DNA from: an uncultured Synergistales bacterium
GTDB taxonomy: Bacteria > Synergistota > Synergistia > Synergistales > Aminobacteriaceae
NCBI GenBank assembly: GCA_905234205.1
Contig: CAJOGG010000145.1
Location: 1 to 8,179, forward strand
DNA length: 8,179 nt
Direction: 5' to 3'
The number at the start of each line of letters is the position of its first letter. Positions within the stretch are counted from its first letter, which is position 1. This document shows positions 1 through 6,580 of this stretch, one piece after another. Below the pieces are notes generated by a model. It worked only from the letters and a program-made list of their open reading frames with translations. It ran no database searches and was not told where the DNA came from. The position numbers were made by a program, and so were the translations under genes.

Positions 1-652
1 TTCTGCTTCCAACAGTAATTTGAACTTTTTCTTCGCGTCCTGTCCATTTCCAGTCAAGCGGCACATAATGTGAGCAAATAAAATAGCTGTCCTCATCTTC
101 AGGGATAATATCACTGCCAGTGAACGAAATATCGCCTAATAAACTTTCACTCAAAGCGTACTTGATTCTTTCGTCAGAGCCTTGGTAAATAATATTGCCG
201 TCAGAAGTCTCAACAAATGGTGGCTTGGAAGAGTCAGTGCCTCCGAAAATATATTGCCCGGCTACTTTAGTGTTGAGGTTGTCGAGCATGATTTTCTTGT
301 TAGCTTCGATCTGTGCGGTTATATCTTGTAATTGATCTTCAGGTAGAGCAGTTCCAGCACTGATTACTAAATCTCGTATAGTCTGTGCAGCGTCAAGTAC
401 GTTGTTCAATGCGCTATCAGCATGTTTCAACATAGTAACAGCGTTTTGAGTGTTAGATTGATACTGATTATTGGCATTAATTGCGGATTGTATCGTCAAG
501 GAACGTGAAATAGCGGCAGGATTGTCGGCCAAGTTCATGTATTTATTTCCCGAGGCTATCTGCTGCTGAAGGTCTTGAATCTTTCGTTGGCTCTCCTGTA
601 AAGAGTTCATCAAGCTCCCGTACATTGTTGCTGTGGTTAAACGACTATACAT
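1..652 (-). CDS. flgL: Flagellar hook-associated protein FlgL (HAP3), 3' end cut by window edge
   Basis: FlgL is the second hook-filament junction protein. It sits between FlgK and the flagellin filament outside the cell, after export by the flagellar type III apparatus. The first 217 residues are visible. They begin MYSRLTTATMYGSLMNSLQE and show the typical N-terminal D0/D1 helix: LQQQIASGNKYMNLADNP, followed by AISRSLTIQSAINANNQY. The family segment GQYIFGGTDSSKPPF follows near residues 145-160. The ATG at 650-652 is preceded by a perfect AGGAGG (660-665) with 7-nt spacing. The gene lies 101 nt downstream of flgK on the same strand, the usual flgK-flgL order. The C-terminal D0 helix lies outside the window, so intactness cannot be judged. 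A Cys (in FICSHY) is unusual for an exported axial protein. The family call is secure from the N-terminal motifs and gene order. Confidence 0.93.
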   Translation of the reverse strand, partial: MYSRLTTATMYGSLMNSLQESQRKIQDLQQQIASGNKYMNLADNPAAISRSLTIQSAINANNQYQSNTQNAVTMLKHADSALNNVLDAAQTIRDLVISAGTALPEDQLQDITAQIEANKKIMLDNLNTKVAGQYIFGGTDSSKPPFVETSDGNIIYQGSDERIKYALSESLLGDISFTGSDIIPEDEDSYFICSHYVPLDWKWTGREEKVQITVGSR

Positions 653-659
653 AATTTTT

Positions 660-665
660 CCTCCT
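660..665 (-). promoter_or_regulatory. Ribosome binding site of flgL
   Basis: A perfect AGGAGG read on the minus strand lies 7 nt before the flgL ATG and fixes that start. It is in the 101-nt flgK-flgL gap, which otherwise holds nothing I can call. A GC-rich patch around 690-710 does not form a convincing hairpin. Confidence 0.8.
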
Positions 666-753
666 GAATATTATTCTCCTCACATGTTGCTTGCCCGTCT
701 TAAGGGGGCTGTGGTTACGAATGTATTACTCCTGAAAATTTTTCTTACTTAAA

Positions 754-3700
754 CTATCGGCCCACTAATCCAAATCCGTTAATGATAGTGTTCAACATTT
801 CGTCCATAGCTGTAACGTAACGAGACATTGCCCCGAACGCGCGATTTAATATCACCATGTCCATTAATTCTTCGTCGAGGTTTACGCCTGATACAGCTTG
901 CCTTTGTCCGTCAATTTGTTCACTGACTGTAGCTTGAGTGTTATACATTGATTTAGTGTGAGCGGCTTCCGTGCCTATTTGTGAGAGCATAGCGTCGTAA
1001 ATTCCGCCGATTGTCATTGTGCCATTCTCAAGGACTTTAGCGAAGTTTAAGTCATTCATGCGTGAAGCGTTTGTGCCATCGCCTGAACCACCGCTGACTC
1101 CTTTAGTGGCTTTTCCGTATTCGTCTTTAGCTCCCATTGCGGCCCCAATCAACGAAGGATCACGGCTAACTCTGTCAGAGGCTCTCAATAATTCAGACGC
1201 TCCGGACTTGCTAGCCAGAGGGTTAAAGAATGCAACGCCTGTTGTAGTAATATCACCTGCAACACCATAGCCCGAATACTGATAAGCGTTAATCTGTTTG
1301 GCCATTTCGTAAGCCATTTCATCAAGTTCAGATTTCAAGTTAGGGATCATTTCGTCGCGAGCTTCTTCAAGGCCTTTCATAGAGCCATTACGTATATGAT
1401 GTTTCACGTTAATTGTAGTTGTACCTGCGTTCTTGAGGTTAAGCCACATACCTGTTTCAACTTCACTCAAATTAGTAGCACTGTATCGTTCGCCGACAGT
1501 TCCGGATAGGTCTGGAATCTTTCTGGCCATGTTGAATTTATTATCGCTCGAGAGATAACGCACGCCATTTAGAGCAAACGAGGCATCTTGAGCAATACCA
1601 GAGTCAGGAATAAATGCCACTTCCCTGTAAGTTTTCATGTATTCTCCCTCGTCGTCTTTGATGTCAGATTCGATTTCTTGATTTCTGGTTAGGCCAAGTC
1701 GTCGCAACACCTGCATATTTCCGTCTTCAGCTCCCATTAACGTAATGCGCTGTGCTTCCCCGGCAACGTCAGCAAAAATTTCGAGATAGCCATTATCAAC
1801 TGACGCGTGTACCCATTGTTCCGGCTGTGTTAGGCCAAACTCTTCTTGATACTTTTCGTTAATCTTGTTACGAATTGTAACCAAGCTGTCGGAGTTCTCT
1901 ACGTCAATAGTTATTACTGGATTCTCGTTCACCATTCCCATACGTTCGGCCAAGTTGCCTTCAACGTCGGAGATAGATAATAAATGCGTGTCGCGTGAAT
2001 CAATGTAGAATTGAGTTTTTACTCCTGAAGAGGATTTTCCAGTTGTTACGCTTAAATTTACAAGCGCGGGATTGTCAGTTCTATCGGATTTAGCAAAGGT
2101 CTGAGTCATGAAGCTAGTTAAGTCCTCAACGGTTAAAGTTTCGCCGACTGTTTTACTCAAGCCAAGATCAGTGCTTAACACCCAATTACCGATAGAGTCA
2201 TTCCATGTTACTGTGAAGTCAACTTGATCGCCAGATACTCCTACTCTAAACGTATGACGCTCGCCGGCTTCTCCAGCGCCAAGAATTTCGCCCTCTTTAA
2301 GATCGGAAGTTTTGCCAAAGTTCGATGAAGTTATGCGAGTTCCCTGTGTGCCTACCTGAATCCTGAATGAGCCGGAAATATTCAAAGCATCCGTAACGTT
2401 TAGGGGATTAACCCTCATGTCAACATCATCTAATTCATGCCTAACTTCCGTCAACGGCCCTAACATTCCGCTATAGTCAGTTATCTCTATGGAAGAATTT
2501 TCGTTGACAGCCTTAAAAGTTAATGACTGAACGTATTTAGGATCGTCTTCATCGTAATCATCATTATCTTCGTCTTCAGGAGGAATATATTTATTAGCCT
2601 CAACCGTTATGAAATCGTCTCCGTAGTTATCATTGATGAAATCCTGTAGATCTTTGAGCGTTAATTCTGAACTATCGACGTTGTCATACTCTTCGTCTTC
2701 ATCATAGCCATCAAGTATTCCGCGGAGCTTCCAGTCTGTTATTGCGCCCGTATCGTCGGTAATGGCGTCTATTTTGATTGTTACTTCGTGAGGAACGTTG
2801 GCTGTTATTGTTTTGCTCTCTCCATTTTCTATAACATCATAATTTTCTTCACAGTAAACTCTGAACGAGAGCTTACGTGCAAAATCTTCGGAGTCCTCAT
2901 TCAACAACACCCCATTATCAAATTCTGAAGTCCTGGCAGCTATAGTTTCAAGGCAGTGAGCATTTCCGCCACCCACCGTCCATTCAACACCGTTTGCTAC
3001 TCTGTCAACAACTAATTGGTACGTACCTTCCGGACCTGTTGCGAGGGCTTCTGCCACTGCTGGATTAGAAACTATGTCAAACTCGTTTTCAGCAACTTGA
3101 ACATCATAATAAACTTGATTATCCCACATAAAAGCATGTGCCTTGAGTTCCCTTACATTTTGACCTTGAATGAGTACACGACCGTTTACTGACAGGAAAA
3201 ACTCGCCTTTGATTCCGTTGCGTTCAAGTGGTTCATTGTAGGAAATATCCATCATTTTCGAGAGCTTATCTATGAGCACATCGCGTTGATCTCTTAAATC
3301 GTTGGCATTTTGTCCCAATGCTTCAGCGTTATAAATTTCGGTGTTCAATGCGGCTATATTGTGTAACATTCCGTTAGCTTCAGTTACTTGTTGTTTCAGT
3401 TCCATGTTGACGCTTTCGTTGTAGGTATTGAAACTGTTGATGAGGTTATTTAACATATTGCCAATGGAGTTGGCACTTTCAACGAGGGCGCGTCTTGCGC
3501 TTGTGTCTTCTGGGGCTTGCTGAAGGGCTTGCATGTTGGTGTAAAAAGTATCTATTGCTGAACGTATTCCAGTTGCGTTAGGCTCTGCGATATAGTTTTG
3601 AATCGCGTCGTAAAGGTCATTGATTTTCTCCCAATAGCCTAAATCTGCCTGATTGTCTCTAAACTGGAAATCTAGAAATTCATCACGAATACGCTCAATA

Positions 3701-3870
3701 CTGCTGGCGTACATGCCTTGGCCAAGTTGCCCGACGTTTACGATGTCCTCTGGTGTTACTTATCCCTCTGTGTTCATGTTAGAGATATTGTGGCCGACTG
3801 TCTGCATACCCAATCTAAAAGCGTTGAGAGCAGATCTACCCATTTCAAAAGCGCCGAATGTGCTACTCAT
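754..3870 (-). pseudogene. flgK: Flagellar hook-associated protein FlgK (HAP1), interrupted by an in-frame stop at codon 37
   Basis: FlgK is the first hook-filament junction protein, exported by the flagellar apparatus with the chaperone FlgN. The frame begins MSSTFGAFEMGRSALNAF at an ATG (3868-3870) with AGGGGG 8 nt upstream. It reads HNISNMNTEG at residues 27-36, the classic D0 helix up to the point where Y-[ST]-R-Q is expected. Codon 37 is TAA. The same frame then reads VTPEDIVNVGQLGQGM and SSIERIRDEFLDFQFR, and stays open to a TAG at 754-756. The C-terminal D0/D1 signature is present: SGVNLDEELMDMVILNRAF, then DEMLNTIINGFGLVGR. Total length is 1039 codons counting both stops, roughly twice a common FlgK. 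The extra length lies in the centre, with an acidic stretch (full-frame residues about 388-446) and three hook-IN-like repeats. The 986-codon part from the Met at 3712-3714 is open, but that Met has no properly spaced Shine-Dalgarno and would lack the N-terminal D0 helix. The gene is either a real pseudogene or an assembly error. The family identity is certain. Confidence 0.85.
3760..3762 (-). other. flgK: In-frame TAA disrupting flgK
   Basis: On the minus strand the codons read GAG GGA TAA GTA ACA CCA GAG, so NTEG is followed by a stop instead of the family's Tyr. The following S/T-R-Q is also absent. Only 11 codons separate this stop from the GQG of GQLGQGM, fewer than I recall for E. coli or Bacillus FlgK. 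Neither alternative frame restores a YSRQ-like reading. A short in-frame deletion that joined TA to A would explain both the stop and the shortened interval. Confidence 0.8.
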
Positions 3871-3875
3871 AATTG

Positions 3876-3883
3876 CTACCCCC
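3876..3883 (-). promoter_or_regulatory. Ribosome binding site of flgK, overlapping the flgN stop
   Basis: The minus strand reads TAGGGGGTAG just before the flgK ATG at 3870. The AGGGGG core lies about 8 nt upstream of the ATG and overlaps the flgN stop codon region. This good site supports 3870, not the internal ATG at 3714, as the original flgK start. It therefore supports the view that the gene is interrupted and does not simply start later. Confidence 0.7.
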
Positions 3884-4331
3884 TAAAATCAGCCGAACCA
3901 GACTTTGTTATTTCATCTCCGTTAAGCCTGCGCCATTCTGAAAGCAGCATCGAAGTATATTTTTCGTTCTGGTCAATAAGGCCGCTTAATATCATAATTT
4001 CTGACTTTAATGCAAAAACGGACTGCTTCAAATTTTCGGCAGCCTCGTCAAATTTTTCCTGTTCATCTTCCGACATGACAGACACCAGCGAACTCACTCT
4101 AGGTTCACACGAGAATTTTGTGGCTAACTTTCTGGCTAGATCATTGCGTAGAGTTTCATACTTTTGTACTTCGAACGAAATATCACGAGTCTCATTCATC
4201 AACTCGTTCACAGTTTCAGTATCTCGGTCACGCATAGCATCACGTTGTTCACGCATGACTACGACCAAATCGCTTATGGAGTCCGCCTCGTCAAGAACTG
4301 TCTTAATCAGTTTCTCAACTTCAGCACGCAT
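3876..4331 (-). CDS. flgN: Flagellar export chaperone FlgN
   Basis: FlgN is a small cytoplasmic chaperone that binds the C-terminal helices of FlgK and FlgL and delivers them to the export gate. This 151-residue protein has the normal FlgN length and is almost wholly alpha-helical and charged, with long heptad-like stretches. One lies at about residues 5-70 (e.g. VVVMREQRDAM, VQKYETLRNDLARKL) and another at 88-135. The end, SGSADFRG, resembles the short Y/F-x-x-x-G tail seen in many FlgN proteins. Sequence similarity in this family is low, so the call rests on length, helical pattern and position between flgM and flgK. The ATG lies 6 nt after the flgM stop, with a weak GGAAG about 11 nt upstream inside the flgM end, which suggests translational coupling. 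The flgK ribosome site overlaps its 3' end. Confidence 0.85.
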   Translation of the reverse strand: MRAEVEKLIKTVLDEADSISDLVVVMREQRDAMRDRDTETVNELMNETRDISFEVQKYETLRNDLARKLATKFSCEPRVSSLVSVMSEDEQEKFDEAAENLKQSVFALKSEIMILSGLIDQNEKYTSMLLSEWRRLNGDEITKSGSADFRG

Positions 4332-4337
4332 GGCATA

Positions 4338-4631
4338 TTAATCTTCCACGACGTCTAACATTCCGGCTACTAGTAAAGAGTTCGCCAGCTTATCCAGCGG
4401 GGGATTGTAAGTTCCCTGTTCAATTTGAGTCTTGAATTTTGCTACGACGTCTTCGCGAACATCGGGAATATTCTTCATCTCGGCAGTAGCTCTTGATAAC
4501 AGCGTCCCAAACGAGCTAAATTTTGCGTTATCTGCTTCAGTTGATGAGCCATTGTTGTAATTAATACTCTGCCTGGATTTTTTCCTGTTCAGAGCATCGA
4601 GGTTATACTGCCCTGATATTTTGCCAATCAT
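4338..4631 (-). CDS. flgM: Anti-sigma-28 factor FlgM
   Basis: FlgM binds sigma-28 (FliA/SigD) in the cytoplasm and blocks late flagellar transcription until the hook-basal body is complete and FlgM is exported. The 97-residue length is typical. The C-terminal half carries the sigma-binding signature: IPDVREDVVAKFKTQIEQGT at residues 55-74, then YNPPLDKLANSLL. This matches the family pattern of 'R.ekv..lk..I..G.Y.v...k.A..ll'. The N-terminal half is polar and low in order (KKSRQSINYNNGSSTEADN), as expected for the exported, unfolded part. The ATG is preceded by AAGGAGG (4643-4649) about 11 nt upstream. It is the first gene of flgM-flgN-flgK-flgL and follows a sigma-28-like promoter. That arrangement would give autoregulation, as in other flagellated bacteria. 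Confidence 0.92.
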   Translation of the reverse strand: MIGKISGQYNLDALNRKKSRQSINYNNGSSTEADNAKFSSFGTLLSRATAEMKNIPDVREDVVAKFKTQIEQGTYNPPLDKLANSLLVAGMLDVVED

Positions 4632-4687
4632 TTATTTACGCTCCTCCTTCTGTAAAGATTTTGCTGACTTAGTATTTCTTATAGTGA

Positions 4688-4715
4688 ATTTCGGCGAACT
4701 GAAAATCTTTCTTTA
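4688..4715 (-). promoter_or_regulatory. Candidate sigma-28 (FliA/SigD) promoter of the flgMNKL operon
   Basis: On the minus strand TAAA (4712-4715) is followed after 16 nt by GCCGAAAT (4688-4695). The known sigma-28 consensus is TAAA, about 15 nt, then GCCGATAA or GCCGATAT, so the -10 differs at one position from the Bacillus form and the spacer is one longer. It sits 56 nt before the flgM ATG and just downstream of the previous cluster's terminator, where an operon promoter is expected. A sigma-70 -10-like TATAAG lies slightly downstream without a good -35. Confidence 0.6.
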
Positions 4716-4721
4716 ACGCAC

Positions 4722-4757
4722 AAAAAATCCTCCCCAAGAATTTCTTCCTGGAGAGGA
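4722..4757 (-). terminator. Intrinsic terminator after the Synerg-CTERM gene
   Basis: On the minus strand a 13-bp stem (4745-4757 with 4728-4740, a few G-T pairs) with a GAAA tetraloop is followed by six T residues (4722-4727). It begins 21 nt after the stop of the gene at 4779-5303. It separates the right-hand cluster from the flagellar operon. Confidence 0.9.
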
Positions 4758-4778
4758 GTCCGAAATATCTACAGCTGC

Positions 4779-5303
4779 TTAATGTTTTCTTGACCTCGTG
4801 AACACGACCAATGCACCAAGCATTGCAAGAGAACCTGTAGCAGTTACACAACCGCCACCGCTTTTGCCTATTGGTTCATTTGTCCTAAAAACATACGCTG
4901 CACATTTGGCAGGGATTGAATTTTCTGGAACGTCTTCAAAAGTTTTATCTATGTATTCTGAAGTGATAATTTCATGGCCCTGTTCGTCGCAGTGTTTCAA
5001 ATTTATCATGGAGAATTGTTTTCCGTCGTTCGTATATTCGTACCTGTATTCAGTAAAATATAGATCGCTGGCGTCTATTCCTTTAGTTGTGAGAAATTTT
5101 ATAGTTTGATCCTTTATAGTTTCGTTCGTGTAATACGCTCTCGCAATAGCATAAGGTATTTCTATGTCATAACCGTACTCCATTAGGTACCATTGCATAT
5201 TGTCCGCATCTTTTCCCAAATCTATCGGATCTGTTGCTCCCCACGATGTCGTTGTCGTTACGATCAACATTGCTAAAACGATGATAGTGAACTTGATTTT
5301 CAT
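4779..5303 (-). CDS. Secreted protein with Synerg-CTERM-type C-terminal sorting signal
   Basis: A 174-residue exported protein of unknown function. Residues 1-23 form a signal peptide: MKIKF, a hydrophobic core IIVLAMLIV, then cleavage probably after SWGA. The mature part (about 24-147) is rich in Tyr, Asp and Glu, with KHC and AKC cysteines at 105 and 134, and matches no domain I recognise. The C-terminus has three parts: SGGGC (148-152), a hydrophobic span TATGSLAMLGALVVF (154-168), and a basic tail RSRKH. This is the layout of the Synerg-CTERM sorting domain found in Synergistota, thought to be processed by an intramembrane protease and to leave the protein attached at the surface. No such protease gene is in the window. 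The ATG has AGAAGGGA upstream at reasonable spacing. The gene lies 40 nt after the DUF501 gene and is followed by a strong terminator. Confidence 0.85.
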   Translation of the reverse strand: MKIKFTIIVLAMLIVTTTTSWGATDPIDLGKDADNMQWYLMEYGYDIEIPYAIARAYYTNETIKDQTIKFLTTKGIDASDLYFTEYRYEYTNDGKQFSMINLKHCDEQGHEIITSEYIDKTFEDVPENSIPAKCAAYVFRTNEPIGKSGGGCVTATGSLAMLGALVVFTRSRKH

Positions 5304-5343
5304 GATTACACAATCCCTTCTAGTTGTTTGAAATTTTGAGATA

Positions 5344-5889
5344 CTAGCACATTATACAATCTCCGCATAGGCCTTTAGCTTTGAGCCATTTATCAGCCGG
5401 GTGAAAACCTAATCCCAAGAACGAGGCTGTTTGTAAATGAAGGCACTTAACGTTAATATCATCGCGCCCGTAAATCATTCCGCCAATTCCTGAACGTATT
5501 AACGACCTGAAAATTTTGCTGTGATACTTCCTCATGAACGCACATAAATTTTTGTCGAGCAAGTTTAGTCTTATAACCTGATGCAGATAATTATACGTTT
5601 GCCATTCGTGATAAAGCTTGTTGTCCTTCATGTAAGTTTCAAGCTCATCAATCCCGCCTTGAGACTCGATTGTGCCAGCGAGTTTTATTAAGTGAGGACA
5701 CGTGAGCCAAAAACTAGTTGGGAATGGACGTAATTTATTTGACAGCGGCTTACACACGATGACTTTTGCATAACCGAGCTTGCAACACTTGGCCGAAATT
5801 ATCAGCGATTGATCAAATCTACGATTGCTAAAAACGGGAGACGCTTTCGCTTGTGGAAAATATCTCCCGTCACAAAACTTTATGCGCAT
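5344..5889 (-). CDS. DUF501 family protein
   Basis: A 181-residue protein that fits the DUF501 family, whose biochemical role is unknown. Visible family-like features are a short 'C..G...VI' segment (CCKLGYAKVIV, 35-45), FPTSFWLTCPHL (56-67), the following helical GGIDELE, and a C-terminal core SGIGGMIYGR (133-142) with VKCLHLQTASFLGLGFHPAD (147-166). The protein ends CGDCIMC. The Cys and His residues of CPHL, CLH and the CxxCxxC tail could bind a metal, but that is inference. The ATG lies 3 nt after the S1 gene stop with only a weak purine-rich upstream region, suggesting coupled translation. In other bacteria DUF501 genes commonly lie beside the cell-division gene divIC/ftsB, and YabR-like S1 genes also follow divIC, so this pairing fits. 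No divIC gene is visible here. Confidence 0.8.
   Translation of the reverse strand: MRIKFCDGRYFPQAKASPVFSNRRFDQSLIISAKCCKLGYAKVIVCKPLSNKLRPFPTSFWLTCPHLIKLAGTIESQGGIDELETYMKDNKLYHEWQTYNYLHQVIRLNLLDKNLCAFMRKYHSKIFRSLIRSGIGGMIYGRDDINVKCLHLQTASFLGLGFHPADKWLKAKGLCGDCIMC
5351..5356 (-). promoter_or_regulatory. Possible -10 element for the Synerg-CTERM gene
   Basis: An exact TATAAT lies at the very end of the DUF501 coding region, about 48 nt before the Synerg-CTERM ATG. At the usual spacing the -35 region (GCTAAA) is poor, so this may be chance within the codons TGT ATA ATG. It is the only promoter-like signal I see for separate expression of that gene. Confidence 0.25.
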
Positions 5890-5892
5890 GAA

Positions 5893-6540
5893 TTAATAAT
5901 CGCGGTTGCTATTGCTTCTTCGTCGTGTGCTACGTCCTGAACGTGCTGAATTTCTAGTGTTAAGATCTGTGATTTTTGCCTCACTAGTCTTCAAGAATGA
6001 CGCCATTTTTTGTTCAAACGTGTTAGCCTCGTCCGGGTTAGCCTCTAAGTAAGCTTCGCGCATTTCATGAAAATCTCTAGTTTGTTGACGATTATTTTGC
6101 CAAGGTTGAAATCCATGTTCATTGTTCTCTTGATTTTCCTTGGGAGCTTCTCTGGGAGTGCGTTCACGAAATTCTCGAGGCTGCCTAAAATTTTCGCGTC
6201 CTTCACGTCTTACAGTTGGCTGTTGTCTAGCAAATTTCTGTTGTGGCTTAGGTGCAGGGGGTTCAGTTGTTTGCTTCAGTGATAAATCTATTCTACCTCT
6301 ATCGTCGATCCTGATGACTTTTGCGTTAATCTTGTCAGAAACTTTCAAGACCTCACTAATATCCTTCACGAAACTGTAAGAAACTTCGGAAATGTGAATC
6401 ATTCCCTTACGTCCAGTTTTTGCTATTCTCACGAATGCTCCATAAGGCATAATCTGCTCAACTGTGCACTCGACAATTTCTCCTACTTCTAGTCCTACAT
6501 TTGCGCCGGCCGAAAAATCTGAATTGTTAGCCATAGCCAT
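5893..6540 (-). CDS. S1-domain RNA-binding protein, YabR-like
   Basis: A cytoplasmic RNA-binding protein, probably ribosome- or RNA-associated like Bacillus YabR. Residues about 17-91 form one S1 (OB-fold) domain: VGEIVECTVEQIMPYGAFVR, then GRKGMIHISEVS and KVIRIDDRGRIDLSLKQ. These include the hallmark 'YGAFV', 'G..G..H.SE' and 'D..GRI.LS.K'. A disordered linker rich in Gln, Arg, Pro and Glu (92-165) follows, with repeated FRQPREFRER-like runs. The C-terminal FEQKMASFLKTSEAKITDLN and an Arg/Ser-rich tail match the 'FE..M..FLK.SE.....L' ending of YabR-type proteins. The first ATG (6538-6540) has AGGGAG 14 nt upstream, rather far. A second in-frame ATG lies at 6532-6534. The gene lies 40 nt after the basic 196-residue gene and 3 nt before DUF501. 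Confidence 0.9.
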   Translation of the reverse strand: MAMANNSDFSAGANVGLEVGEIVECTVEQIMPYGAFVRIAKTGRKGMIHISEVSYSFVKDISEVLKVSDKINAKVIRIDDRGRIDLSLKQTTEPPAPKPQQKFARQQPTVRREGRENFRQPREFRERTPREAPKENQENNEHGFQPWQNNRQQTRDFHEMREAYLEANPDEANTFEQKMASFLKTSEAKITDLNTRNSARSGRSTRRRSNSNRDY

Positions 6541-6563
6541 TGTGTAAACTTTAACTCCCTTGA

Positions 6564-6569
6564 ATTATA
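6564..6569 (-). promoter_or_regulatory. Possible -10 element in front of the S1 gene
   Basis: The 40-nt gap holds an AT-rich run (TAAAAATTTTT) immediately followed by an exact TATAAT on the minus strand. The -35 is weak (TTGGGT at 15 nt). A transcript from here would begin close to the AGGGAG ribosome site, which would leave a very short leader. It could supply a secondary start for the S1-DUF501 pair. Confidence 0.3.
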
Positions 6570-6580
6570 AAAAATTTTTA

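Noticed and set aside
685..712. A possible terminator or regulatory hairpin between flgK and flgL.
   Set aside because: Only a four-pair GCCC/GGGC stem with a mismatched interior forms, and no T run follows in either direction.
3712..3714. The internal ATG as the true start of flgK.
   Set aside because: No Shine-Dalgarno sequence at proper spacing precedes it (only AAGG almost touching the ATG). It would remove the N-terminal D0 helix, which is clearly encoded upstream in the same frame behind a good ribosome site.
3760..3762. Recoding or stop readthrough, with TAA read as Tyr.
   Set aside because: TAA ends other genes here (flgM, S1, the 184-residue gene, the Synerg-CTERM gene). The S/T-R-Q that should follow Tyr is also missing, so readthrough alone would not restore the family motif.
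3718..4341. A 207-codon plus-strand open frame.
   Set aside because: It lies antisense to flgN and the flgK start, is rich in Ser and Cys without domain logic, and has no supporting expression signals.
4669..4851. A 60-codon minus-strand open frame across the terminator.
   Set aside because: It overlaps the end of the Synerg-CTERM gene, runs through its terminator hairpin and the flgM promoter region, and has no family features.
6064..6270. Repeat-like Arg/Gln/Pro-rich segment in the S1 gene as a DNA repeat.
   Set aside because: It is protein-level low complexity in a disordered linker typical of this protein type. No exact DNA repeat unit is visible.
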